A program made the translations under genes and the position numbers. Shown here in pieces: positions 19,482 to 26,867 of a stretch of DNA of 44,929 bases (positions are counted from its first letter, which is position 1; each line of letters begins with the position of its first letter). The notes under the pieces are model-generated. The model saw only the letters and a program-made list of their open reading frames with translations, was not told the origin of the DNA and ran no database searches. Origin of the DNA: Oleiagrimonas sp964608595. GTDB lineage: Bacteria; Pseudomonadota; Gammaproteobacteria; Xanthomonadales; Rhodanobacteraceae. The stretch spans positions 1-44,929 of the forward strand of contig CAZSOU010000012.1 of NCBI GenBank assembly GCA_964608595.1, read 5' to 3'.

Positions 19482-20381
19482 TCAGTCGTTGATGCGGCGG
19501 GTCGGGATGCCCTTGCTTTCGAGCTGAAGCTGGACACGGTCGGGACCCGCGAGATGCCCCGCGCCGACGGCGACGAAAATGGTGCCTGGCGTGGTTTTCA
19601 TGATGTCGGCAATCTTGTCGGCCCAATGCTTGTTGCGTTTCACGATCAGCGACTGATAAAGCTTCGGCGAACGTTTCTTCATCTTGACGACGATGGTGTG
19701 GGCCAGTGACTTCACGTCACCATGCATCCAGGCCGTGACGATGGTCTTCAGCATGGCGTCGGCATTTTCGTAGTCGTTGAGCGACTGACGCAGCAGGTGC
19801 AATTGCGCCGATTCGGGCAGCCGGGTCAGGATAAGGATCTGTTTTTTGGCCGATTCCAGCCCCTTGACGGGCTTGTCGGCCTTTTCCATTTGCGTTTGCA
19901 ACTGCTTGTCGGCCCCCAGTTTGGGATCGTATCCGGCCTTGAGTAGAGGGGCCGTGGCGATGGTGATGCCGGCCAGCCATGGCTTCATCATGTTCATCGC
20001 GGTCATGCCGCCGGGCAGGTCGAGACGCTGGACGGCCTGTTTCAACAGCCCGTTTTCTTTTTGCGTGAGCTTGTCCGACAGCGGGTGTGATCGGTCCAGA
20101 CCGTATTTCATTACCAGCGGAGCCAATGTGGCGGTGTCGGCGTCCGTTGCCTCGATATACAGGACGTCGCTGGCATCGAGTGCCTTGTCCAGCGCCGGGA
20201 AATGCCAGTCGGCATCCTTGGGCAAGGCATGCACGGTGCCGAAAAAGTACACGGTGGTGTCGGCATCGTGCGCCTGCCACAGAGCCGGATGCGCTGCCCA
20301 CGCGGTTGTCGTGAGCGCCACGCACAGCAGCATCGCCATCCAGAGGGTGCGCGCGATGCGGCAAAAAAGGGAAAAAACCAT
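19482..20381 (-). CDS. TraB/GumN family exported protein
   Basis: The 299-residue protein fits the TraB/PrgY/GumN family. A signal peptide ends TTTAWAA. The family's N-terminal motif appears as VYFFGTVHALPKD and the C-terminal motif as FVAVGAGHLAGPDRVQLQLE, the two conserved histidine/glycine blocks thought to form a Tiki-like metalloprotease site. Glu is present in DVLYIEATDAD. In Xanthomonas GumN lies by the xanthan cluster, but the family is broad and no gum genes are here, so function is unassigned. The ATG at 20381 is preferred to one at 20411 because AAGGA lies 10 bases upstream of it. ParC begins 21 bases downstream, so the two may be co-transcribed. Confidence 0.87.
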   Translation of the reverse strand: MVFSLFCRIARTLWMAMLLCVALTTTAWAAHPALWQAHDADTTVYFFGTVHALPKDADWHFPALDKALDASDVLYIEATDADTATLAPLVMKYGLDRSHPLSDKLTQKENGLLKQAVQRLDLPGGMTAMNMMKPWLAGITIATAPLLKAGYDPKLGADKQLQTQMEKADKPVKGLESAKKQILILTRLPESAQLHLLRQSLNDYENADAMLKTIVTAWMHGDVKSLAHTIVVKMKKRSPKLYQSLIVKRNKHWADKIADIMKTTPGTIFVAVGAGHLAGPDRVQLQLESKGIPTRRIND

Positions 20382-20414
20382 GTGCAGGAATCCTTCACAA
20401 AAATCGTTCATCGG

Positions 20415-20489
20415 GCAGGACCGCATCTCATGTGCGACGGCGCAGGGCCATGTCGACGCCGGCGCCGTCGTGCATGAGATGTGCCTTGC
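20415..20489. repeat. REP-like repeats, inverted pair (copies 6 and 7)
   Basis: Copy 6 (20415-20438) and inverted copy 7 (20467-20489) form a 20-base near-perfect palindrome: 20424-20443 pairs with 20462-20481, with two G-U wobbles, around an 18-base loop. Core CGCATCTCATGTGCGAC matches copy 4 (CGCATCGCATGCGCGAC) at 15 of 17 positions. It lies between cfa and the TraB/GumN gene. No T-run follows, so it is not a standard terminator. Confidence 0.78.
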
Positions 20490-20500
20490 ATCAACCGGGT

Positions 20501-21619
20501 TCAACGCGGCACGCGATAGCCGCCGGGGACGCCGTCGGGGCTCAGCGTAATTTGCCACAACTGATCGCGACGACAGCGGAAAATGGCCGCCGAGCAGGCC
20601 AGGTAAAAGTGCCACATGCGCCGGAAACGCTCGTCGTAGCTTTGCGACAGCTCGGGCCACGCGGCATCGAAATTCTCGATCCACGCCATCAATGTGAGGT
20701 CGTAGTCGGTGCCGAAATTGTGCCAGTCCTCGACCACGAACAGGTTTTCCAGTGCAACCGTGACCTGGCTGGCCGCCGGAATCACGGAGTTGGGGAAAAT
20801 GTATTTCTCGATCCACGGATCCGGTTGCGCCGGTGTGGCGTTGCTGCCGCAGCAGTGCAGAACCGACAAACCATCCGGTTTCAGGCAGCGTCGCACGACC
20901 TCGAAGTAGTCGCGGTAATTCTTGCCTCCGACGTGCTCGAACATGCCGATCGAATACACGGCGTCGAAGGTTTCGTCGAGCTCGTGATAGTCCTGCAGAC
21001 GGATCTCGATGGGCAGCCCCTGACACAGCTCGCGCGCGAATTTGGCTTGTTCTTCGGACACGGTGACGCCCACGCCTTGCACGCCGTAGCGTTCAGCGGC
21101 GAATTTCAGCGCTTCGCCCCAGCCGCAACCGATGTCGAGGATTTTCTGGCCGGGCTCCAGGCGGAGCTTGCGGCAGATCAGGTCGAGCTTGGCCTCCTGG
21201 GCGTCATCGAGATTGTCGGCCCTGGCCCAGTAACCGCAGGAATACACCAGACGTTTGCCGAGCATTTTCGCGAACAGGTCGTTGCCGGTGTCGTAATGCG
21301 CCTTGCCGATTTCGAAAGCGTGCTTGCCGCGCTGTTCGTTGATGTATTTGGCCTTGAGGTGCGCGATCAGCGTGCCCAGATTGCGCATTTTTTCATCCAG
21401 ATGCGAGCCGAGCACACGGGTGAAAAAGCCGGGTAGATCGTCTGCGTCCCACCAGCCGTCCATGTAGGCTTCGCCGAGGCCCAGCGAGCCGTGCGCGAAG
21501 ACGCGCGAATAGAGGTTCTCGTCGTGCACCTTGATATCGGTGGGTGCTTCGCCGTTGATGCGAATCCCGGCATGACCGAGCAGCTCCTCGGCGCGCGCCT
21601 TCAGCGAATCCTGACTCAC
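20501..21619 (-). CDS. cfa: Cyclopropane-fatty-acyl-phospholipid synthase
   Basis: The 372-residue enzyme transfers a methylene from S-adenosylmethionine to cis double bonds of membrane phospholipid acyl chains. The N-terminal substrate region reads LGLGEAYMDGWWDADDL. HYDTGNDLFAKML, YSCGYW and the SAM-binding block ILDIGCGWGEALKFAAE follow, then the family block YSIGMFEHVGGKNYRDYF, which supplies the catalytic Glu, and FPNSVIPA. Length and motifs match E. coli Cfa (382). The start is GTG with a perfect AGGAGG 6-8 bases upstream. It lies downstream of DUF190 but 85 bases separate them, so separate transcription is likely. Cyclopropanation commonly protects stationary-phase and acid-stressed cells. 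Confidence 0.96.
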   Translation of the reverse strand: MSQDSLKARAEELLGHAGIRINGEAPTDIKVHDENLYSRVFAHGSLGLGEAYMDGWWDADDLPGFFTRVLGSHLDEKMRNLGTLIAHLKAKYINEQRGKHAFEIGKAHYDTGNDLFAKMLGKRLVYSCGYWARADNLDDAQEAKLDLICRKLRLEPGQKILDIGCGWGEALKFAAERYGVQGVGVTVSEEQAKFARELCQGLPIEIRLQDYHELDETFDAVYSIGMFEHVGGKNYRDYFEVVRRCLKPDGLSVLHCCGSNATPAQPDPWIEKYIFPNSVIPAASQVTVALENLFVVEDWHNFGTDYDLTLMAWIENFDAAWPELSQSYDERFRRMWHFYLACSAAIFRCRRDQLWQITLSPDGVPGGYRVPR

Positions 21620-21704
21620 ATTGCCTCCTCATGACGGGCAGACCCGTCGGTTGATGTGCGTGGATGTCTTGTCGTCTCTGTACAAGGCGAATGCTTGATC
21701 ATAT

Positions 21705-22058
21705 CTATTGTGCGGCCGGTTTGCCCAATACGCCAAACCGGATGGCAGTGCGTGTGTAAACCAGCTCCGCTTGCGCTTGGCGTACCAGTTCAAGCAAGTG
21801 CACGGCGTCGGTTTCCTCGAGCACGAATTCGACGACGACCGGCTGCTTGCCGGCCAGTTCGAAAAATGCTTCTTCGTGAAGCACGCCGTGCCGACCGAAA
21901 CCGGCGATGGCGCGGAACACCGAACCGCCGGCCAAATGTTCGCGTCTGGCCTGCTCCAACAGCCATTCGGACAACAACATGCCGTCGTGGCGTGCATCCG
22001 AGTGCATGAAAAAACGCAAGTTGACGCCGGGGCGTTCTGAATTGGGCGGAGGGTTCAT
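21705..22058 (-). CDS. DUF190 PII-like protein paired with CrcB
   Basis: The 117-residue cytoplasmic protein matches DUF190, a small ferredoxin-like fold related to PII signal proteins. It shows VNLRFFMHSDARHDGMLLSEWLLEQA, GGSVFRAIAGFGRHGVLH and PVVVEFVLEETDAVHLLEL, the usual order. DUF190 genes often adjoin crcB. Here the start is 13 bases after the crcB stop, with AGGAG 8 bases before the ATG, so both sit on the fluoride-riboswitch transcript. A regulatory or accessory role in fluoride export is inferred from context; no mechanism is established. Confidence 0.88.
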   Translation of the reverse strand: MNPPPNSERPGVNLRFFMHSDARHDGMLLSEWLLEQARREHLAGGSVFRAIAGFGRHGVLHEEAFFELAGKQPVVVEFVLEETDAVHLLELVRQAQAELVYTRTAIRFGVLGKPAAQ

Positions 22059-22071
22059 GACGGATCTCCTG

Positions 22072-22458
22072 TCAGGCACGAAACATGAAACGGATCAACG
22101 AGAAAGCAACCATGGTGGCCGCCAGCGTACCGGCGACATGCACGCCGACGTGTGCGGCAAACCAGCCGTATTGCTGGCGCAGCAACAACGTGACGGCTTC
22201 GCCGGAAAACGTGGAGAACGTGGTCAGCCCGCCGAGGAACCCGGTGGTGATGAACAATCGCCATCCCGGCGCCAGGTGTTGGTAGTGGGCAAAAACGCCC
22301 AGTGTCAGGCCCATCAGAAAGCCGCCCAGCAGATTGGCGGCCAGCGTGCCCAGGGGCAGCGTGGGGAACAGCGGGTTCATCAAAATGCCCAGCAACCAGC
22401 GCAGCCAGGCACCAAGCGCGGCACCTGCGCCTACGGCAAACAAAGCAGTCAAACCCAT
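22072..22458 (-). CDS. crcB: Fluoride channel/exporter CrcB (Fluc)
   Basis: The 128-residue membrane protein has four hydrophobic helices and the Fluc signature: GAWLRWLLG in TM1, GTLAANLLGGFLMG in TM2, and FLGGLTTFSTFSGE in TM3 with the Phe-box and central Ser/Thr track. Fluc proteins work as dual-topology dimers that let fluoride leave the cytoplasm. The ATG follows GGGAGG by 7 bases. A fluoride riboswitch lies in the leader (22532-22601), and a DUF190 gene follows, so the unit is a fluoride-responsive operon. A single crcB gene implies a homodimer. Confidence 0.96.
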   Translation of the reverse strand: MGLTALFAVGAGAALGAWLRWLLGILMNPLFPTLPLGTLAANLLGGFLMGLTLGVFAHYQHLAPGWRLFITTGFLGGLTTFSTFSGEAVTLLLRQQYGWFAAHVGVHVAGTLAATMVAFSLIRFMFRA

Positions 22459-22837
22459 GCGAAACCTCCCGACAACGTGACAAGACGGCCAGGAAGTCAG
22501 ACATGCGCCTGCGCCTCCGGAAACCGGCGGTGCAGGCATCATCAGCCGGCGGTGGGTGGCCGCGAGGCGGTTTGCCGAAGGGCGGGAGGCATGCCATCTC
22601 CGAGCGGCAAGCATACCGAAAAAACAGCGACGTGCCCATGCACGGGACAAACATGAATGCGACGCGTCCGGTGGGCTTGACGCTCGGTTGGCTTGACCCT
22701 GAGGATGACGGGGGTGGTTACCGAATTTTCGGGGAACATGCGATCGATTCCGTTCAATGTGCCCGTTTTCATGCCACATGACGGCCATGGATCGTGTTGT
22801 CGATGGCCGTTCCCCTCACACCCCACTGGAGACAAGC
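22459..22837. other. Intergenic region between crcB and the DUF3887 gene
   Basis: This 379-base gap separates divergent genes. The left part holds the crcB leader and fluoride riboswitch. From about 22620 to 22837 I see only the probable promoter region of the plus-strand DUF3887 gene, with no convincing boxes, and no gene. Confidence 0.6.
22507..22601 (-). promoter_or_regulatory. Fluoride riboswitch (crcB motif) with expression platform
   Basis: On the minus strand the aptamer starts GGAGATGGCATGCCTCC (22601-22585), continues through CAAACCGCC and closes with GGCTGATGATGCCTGC (22547-22532). GGAG pairs with CTCC, and GGCAT (22595-22591) pairs with ATGCC (22539-22535). The invariant GATG and CTGATG of the crcB motif are present. 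Downstream, GCCTGC (22537-22532) can instead pair with GCAGGC (22512-22507) in a hairpin with a TTT loop, excluding the aptamer helix; no T-run follows, so control may be translational or Rho-dependent. TATGCT at 22615-22610 is a possible -10 box placing the transcript start near 22603. It is 74 bases upstream of crcB. Confidence 0.87.
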
Positions 22838-23332
22838 ATGAAACGCATGTCGATGATCCTGATTCCTTCCATGGCCCTCCTGGCGGCAGGCGTGGCGCAA
22901 GCGCAGCCGGTGCAGGCACAACCGCAGGCGGCCCAGGCCCAGCCGCAGGCCAAACAGCAGCCGGCCTCGACGCCGGCATCCGCGGCACAGATCAACAAGT
23001 GCAGCCAGATCGGCAGCAACGTGCTCGACAACATGAAAAACGGTCATTTCTCGAAGGCCAGCGCGTCGTTTGAATCCAGCCTGGGCGTGGACAAGAGCAA
23101 GTTGCAGAAAATGTGGGGTCAATTGACCGGCAAGTTCGGCAACCTGAAAAGCGCCGGCAAAGCGGCTCAGGGACGGCAGATCAAGGGTTATACCGTGATT
23201 CTGATGCCGGTGAGCTTTGACAAGGGCGATCTTGCCGCTCAGGTCGCTTGCGACAGCAAGGGTACCGTTGCCGATTTGCGTTTCGGCCAGATGCCGGGCT
23301 CCAAAACCGCTCCGGCCAGTTCCAAGTCCTGA
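22838..23332 (+). CDS. Secreted DUF3887-domain protein
   Basis: The 164-residue protein has a signal peptide (MKRMSMILIPSMALLAAGVA, cleavage after AQA), a low-complexity linker of alternating Gln, Ala and Pro (about 22-48: AQPQAAQAQPQAKQQPA), and one compact domain. That domain has the DUF3887 pattern: NGHFSKASASFESSLGVDKS, KLQKMWGQLTGKFGN, then VILMPVSFDKGDLAAQVACD and VADLRFGQ. This fold is often fused to alpha/beta hydrolases, but here it is alone, so it may be a binding or accessory module. The ATG has GGAGA 9 bases upstream. It stands alone and is divergent from crcB. Confidence 0.8.
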   Translation: MKRMSMILIPSMALLAAGVAQAQPVQAQPQAAQAQPQAKQQPASTPASAAQINKCSQIGSNVLDNMKNGHFSKASASFESSLGVDKSKLQKMWGQLTGKFGNLKSAGKAAQGRQIKGYTVILMPVSFDKGDLAAQVACDSKGTVADLRFGQMPGSKTAPASSKS

Positions 23333-23411
23333 GTCACGGGCCGCCGCGGGTGGCGACTCGTGGCGGTTCCTGTTTCAGCCGGCATGCACGATGCGGCATC
23401 ACGCGAGATCG

Positions 23412-23936
23412 TCAGTCGCTCAAGGTGGCGTCTGACGACCTTCGTGTCTGTGCGGCACCGTCGATGAGCAATCGATGGTCGTGCAACCATTGACGGGCAT
23501 CGGCGGCATCGTGCTCGAACCAGGCACGGGTCGAGCCGAGACGAAAGCTGTAGCCCCAGGTATCCATGTCCGTCATCACACGGTCCCGGCCAACATCGGG
23601 CAGCTTGTCTGCCAGAAGAATCTGCAGATAGCAGGTGGCGTCTTCTTCGTCGGTCGAGTCGGTGGCATTGGTGTGCACCGTGGCCCGGCGCTCCGGTGGC
23701 AGAACGATGAGATGGCAGGCTTCGTGCAAGAGCGAGTGGACCGGCGTGTCGGCTCGCGCGTAGACATCGTGACCGATGATGCCGGCTTCCGGTTCCCCCC
23801 AGTAACTACCCGGGATCGGTGCGCCATCGGCCACCTGGTGCAGCCTCAGACCGTGACCGGCGAGCAGATCGGCCGCGGCTTCGACATCGATGTCGGCCAG
23901 GGTCAGCACGTCGGCGGTGGCGATGGTTTCAGGCAT
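23412..23936 (-). CDS. Putative zincin (HExxH) protein of unknown role
   Basis: I do not recognise a named family. The 174-residue protein has no signal peptide or membrane segment. It contains LLHEACHLIVLP, a match to the HExxH zinc-protease motif, and about 20 residues later EEDATCYLQILLAD. That resembles the ImmA/IrrE pattern, where a third ligand Glu follows in an EExAxxFA helix. The residues between are Asp/Thr-rich. A cytoplasmic metallopeptidase is therefore possible, but the fold is not proven. The ATG at 23936 is chosen over longer starts because the preceding segment has no conserved character. It lies downstream of minE on the same strand after about 200 bases, and converges with the DUF3887 gene. 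Confidence 0.65.
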   Translation of the reverse strand: MPETIATADVLTLADIDVEAAADLLAGHGLRLHQVADGAPIPGSYWGEPEAGIIGHDVYARADTPVHSLLHEACHLIVLPPERRATVHTNATDSTDEEDATCYLQILLADKLPDVGRDRVMTDMDTWGYSFRLGSTRAWFEHDAADARQWLHDHRLLIDGAAQTRRSSDATLSD

Positions 23937-24113
23937 GACTGGGCGTGATGTCCGGGCCAAAGGTCACATGACATCGCGTGTCCGTCCACCGCGCGCATTG
24001 CCTCGACGGTTTGGAGACACCTTTCGGTGTCTCGGGGTGGACGGGCATCGATGCCGGAGTCGAAACGACGAGAACGGATGCGGCACTTGCGGAAAACAGG
24101 AGGTGATTCGACG

Positions 24114-24135
24114 TTCCCGAGTCCCGAGTCCCGTT
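24114..24135. repeat. Heptamer repeat (GGGACTC)n beside minE
   Basis: On the minus strand, right after the minE stop, the sequence reads GGGACTCGGGACTCGGGAA, two full 7-base units plus a partial one. The same heptamer recurs at the 3' end of gshB. Short tandem runs of this kind are common between genes in Xanthomonadaceae. Confidence 0.6.
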
Positions 24136-24413
24136 CACGTCCCGCTCTTGGCCTCTTCGCCGTCGTTTTCGGGCAATGCCACCGACAGCTCCAGCAGTTC
24201 CTGACCACCTTCGCTTTCCACGTTGATCTGTACGGCCTCGGGTCCGACGTGGACGTATTTGCGAATCACTTCCAGCAGCTCACTGCGCAACAGGGGCAGG
24301 TAATCGGGGCCGCCGCGGCTGCCGCGCTCCTGAGCGACGATGATGCGCAGGCGTTCGCGGGCGATGTTGGCGGTGTTTTTCGGTTTGGCGCGGAGAAAAT
24401 CAAGGATGCTCAT
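24135..24413 (-). CDS. minE: Cell division topological factor MinE
   Basis: MinE stimulates MinD ATPase and sweeps the MinCD inhibitor from midcell. The 92-residue length is standard. The N-terminal membrane and MinD-contact segment reads MSILDFLRAKPKNTANIARE, and RLRIIVAQER carries the anti-MinCD helix/strand. The C-terminal topological domain contains YLPLLRSELLEVIRKYVHV. It follows minD by 5 bases, as expected for translational coupling in the min operon, and ends next to a heptamer repeat. Confidence 0.96.
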   Translation of the reverse strand: MSILDFLRAKPKNTANIARERLRIIVAQERGSRGGPDYLPLLRSELLEVIRKYVHVGPEAVQINVESEGGQELLELSVALPENDGEEAKSGT

Positions 24414-24418
24414 GGAAT

Positions 24419-25231
24419 TCAGCCTCCGAACATGCGTTTGAGCAGCCCTTTCTTCGGGGCCTCGGTGAAACGCAAGGCGCGGTCTTCGCCCAGAATGCGT
24501 GCCACGGCATCGGTGTAGGCGTGGCCGGCATGGGCGTTGGTGTCCAGAATGACCGGAACACCGGCGTTGGAGGCGGCCAGCACCTGCTCGGATTCGGGAA
24601 TGACGCCGACGACCTTGATGCCCAGAATGTCTTCGACATCGGCGACGCTGAGCATTTCACCCGAGGCCACGCGAGCCGGGTTGTAGCGGGTCAGCAGGAG
24701 ATGTTGCTTGATGTCGCCGTCGCCGCGTTCGGCGCGACGGGTCTTGCTCGCCAGAAGCCCGAGAATTCGGTCCGAATCACGTACCGAAGACACTTCCGGG
24801 TTGACCACGACGACGGCGTGATCCGCCAGGTACATGGCCAGGTGCGCGCCCTTTTCGATGCCGGCGGGCGAGTCGCAGACGATGTAATCGAAGCCGTCTT
24901 CGGCCATGTCGTCCAGCACTTTTTCCACGCCTTCCTGGGTCAACGCATCCTTGTCGCGCGTTTGCGAGGCAGCCAGAACGTAGAGGTTTTCCAGGCGCTT
25001 GTCCTTGATCAGGGCCTGCTTGAGCGTGGCTTCGCCGTTGATGACGTTGACGAAGTCATACACGACGCGGCGTTCGCAGCCCATGATCAGGTCGAGGTTG
25101 CGCAAGCCGACATCGAAATCGATGACGGCGACTTTTTTGCCGGCCTGCGCCAGGCCGGTGGCCAATGACGCGCTGGTGGTGGTTTTGCCGACCCCACCCT
25201 TGCCGGAGGTAACGACGATGATTTCTGCCAA
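24419..25231 (-). CDS. minD: Septum site-determining ATPase MinD
   Basis: MinD is the membrane-cycling ATPase that carries MinC to the poles. The 270-residue protein has the deviant Walker A motif SGKGGVGKTT at residues 9-18 with both signature lysines, DFDVGLRNLDLIMG (switch I/ParA block) and DYIVCDSPAGIE (Walker B). Its C-terminal membrane-targeting amphipathic helix ends GLLKRMFGG. The start appears to be TTG (MAEIIVV), with GGAGAG about 7 bases upstream; no in-frame ATG is nearby. It follows minC by 60 bases. Confidence 0.96.
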   Translation of the reverse strand: MAEIIVVTSGKGGVGKTTTSASLATGLAQAGKKVAVIDFDVGLRNLDLIMGCERRVVYDFVNVINGEATLKQALIKDKRLENLYVLAASQTRDKDALTQEGVEKVLDDMAEDGFDYIVCDSPAGIEKGAHLAMYLADHAVVVVNPEVSSVRDSDRILGLLASKTRRAERGDGDIKQHLLLTRYNPARVASGEMLSVADVEDILGIKVVGVIPESEQVLAASNAGVPVILDTNAHAGHAYTDAVARILGEDRALRFTEAPKKGLLKRMFGG

Positions 25232-25291
25232 GGTGACTCTCCGAATGACTGTGGTTGCCCTGTGGACGATAGTTGGATTGTGCTGCGACGG

Positions 25292-26050
25292 TTACAGTTT
25301 TTCGATCAGCAGTTTTTCACCTTCCAGCCGGCATTGTACGGCTCGGCCTTCGAATGATCGGGGAATTTCTTCGAACACACGGTAATGCCCCGCGATGGAG
25401 ACCAGCTCGGGGCGGAAATCGGTACAGAAAATGCGCGCGTCCTCGTCACCCTGGGCGCCGGCAAGCGCACGCCCGCGCAGTGCGCCATATACGTGAATCG
25501 AGCCATCGGCGATGACCTCCGCGCCGTTGGCGACGCCGGCGGTGATGGTCAAATCGCGGTCTCGGGCATAAATCTGCTGCCCCGAACGCACGTTGCGATT
25601 GTGTTGTTGCCCTGTCAGGGGTTGTGCCGGCGCGGGATTGGTCGCCACGGGAGCTTCCGGGGCGTCAGTCGTGGCAGGCGAGGGCGCAGCAGTGCCGACA
25701 CCGGCACGTTCGAAAGCCTCGCGGAAACGGGCGATGGTGGGCAGCCCCATGCGCTGGGCGAGGGCTTCGGTCTGGCTGTCGCCGTAGGCGAGGCCGACCG
25801 GTAACATGCCGGCCGCGCGCACGGCCTCGAGCAGCGCATCCACAGTGCCATCGTCGGGCAGGGCGGAGAGGTGACTCAAATCGAGCACCACGGCGGTACG
25901 GGAAAACATTTGCGGAGCCGAATGCAAGCGGCGCTCGAGGTCTTCGCAAATGGCGGCGGGGTTGGCTTCACGCACCCGCACGCAAGCCAGACCGACTTGG
26001 CCGAAACGCACGTCGCATGGTGTTTCACCACTGGATACAGCCGTATTCAT
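25292..26050 (-). CDS. minC: Septum formation inhibitor MinC
   Basis: MinC blocks FtsZ polymerisation away from midcell. The 252-residue protein has the N-terminal FtsZ-binding domain (about 1-105, with VVLDLSHLSALPDDG), a Pro/Ala-rich linker (about 115-145) and the C-terminal beta-helix with SGQQIYARDRDLTITAGVANGAEVIADG in two overlapping pieces, then IHVYGALRGRALAGAQGD, the canonical MinD-binding face. The ATG at 26050 overlaps the stop of the upstream GNAT gene as ATGA; a GTG two codons earlier is also possible. Translational coupling to the acetyltransferase is likely. Confidence 0.95.
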   Translation of the reverse strand: MNTAVSSGETPCDVRFGQVGLACVRVREANPAAICEDLERRLHSAPQMFSRTAVVLDLSHLSALPDDGTVDALLEAVRAAGMLPVGLAYGDSQTEALAQRMGLPTIARFREAFERAGVGTAAPSPATTDAPEAPVATNPAPAQPLTGQQHNRNVRSGQQIYARDRDLTITAGVANGAEVIADGSIHVYGALRGRALAGAQGDEDARIFCTDFRPELVSIAGHYRVFEEIPRSFEGRAVQCRLEGEKLLIEKL

Positions 26051-26652
26051 GCGCACCGGAAGTCGGTCATGGGAGGGGATTCCAGGGGCAGACGGTTGGC
26101 GAGCCAGGGTACGTCCGGAAGCGCCTCTTCGCTGCCGTAGCGTTCGCGTACGAACGCGTGGCTTTCGAGATCCTTGCTCAACAGCCCCACGTGGTGTTCA
26201 CCGTCGGGCAGCATTTGCTGGCCGACTTCATGGAAGCCGTATGTACCATGGAAAAGCACGGCCACGTCATCGCGCGGCTCCAGATCCACGGCGCAGGTCA
26301 GCATCGGCGCGCGCGGTTCGGCAAAGCTCTGCACGTCCGAATAGAACACACGGCCGAGACCGTGGCGCCGGTACGTGTTGGCCACCACGATGCGGTCGAT
26401 GTAGACGAAGCGTTCGTAGCGCTGCTTGAACCAGCGGAAATTGGCGCCCCGGGCATCGGCGTTTTCACGCAACGCGATCAGGAAGCCGGCCACGTGGCCG
26501 TTCATTTCGGCGACGCGAAAATAATCGGCAATTTGGTAGAAGTGCTGCAGCTGGGTGCGATCCATGGGTGAAATGCCGCCGCTGGCAGCATTGTTCAACG
26601 CAAGAACGGCATCCAGGTCGTGCTCGTGCACGTCACGGATGGCCAGAACCAT
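26047..26652 (-). CDS. GNAT-family N-acetyltransferase, first gene of the min operon
   Basis: The 201-residue protein fits the GNAT fold. MVLAIRDVHEHDLDAVLALNN forms strand 1 and helix 1, and VYIDRIVVANTYRRHGLGR gives strand 4 and the acetyl-CoA-binding RxxGxG loop. CAVDLEPRDD and FHGTYGFHEVGQ follow as the family's strand 5 and C-terminal substrate region. The ATG has CGGAG 9 bases upstream. Its stop overlaps minC by ATGA, so it belongs to one transcript with minCDE. The acceptor is unknown; a link to cell division is only suggested by the overlap. Confidence 0.88.
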   Translation of the reverse strand: MVLAIRDVHEHDLDAVLALNNAASGGISPMDRTQLQHFYQIADYFRVAEMNGHVAGFLIALRENADARGANFRWFKQRYERFVYIDRIVVANTYRRHGLGRVFYSDVQSFAEPRAPMLTCAVDLEPRDDVAVLFHGTYGFHEVGQQMLPDGEHHVGLLSKDLESHAFVRERYGSEEALPDVPWLANRLPLESPPMTDFRCA

Positions 26653-26867
26653 TCGTTTGTACTCCGTATTTCAGGGTGCGGGGAACGCGGGATGTGCTCC
26701 TCGCGGGCTGTGCCGCATTATGCCACGTGTACGCCGTTGTTCGGTTAAATCGGCGTTGCTTTTCCGCGGCCGGGTGGCGACCGGCACCAGGCAGGACTTG
26801 TGGCCTATGCACGGCCATGACTTCGGGCGCTTGCGCGTGTGCCGTGTATCCCTAATGATGCGAAGCC

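Noticed and set aside
24114..24135. Tandem heptamers considered as a CRISPR or microsatellite array
   Set aside because: Units are 7 bases with no spacers and only two to three copies; they fit a dispersed short repeat instead.
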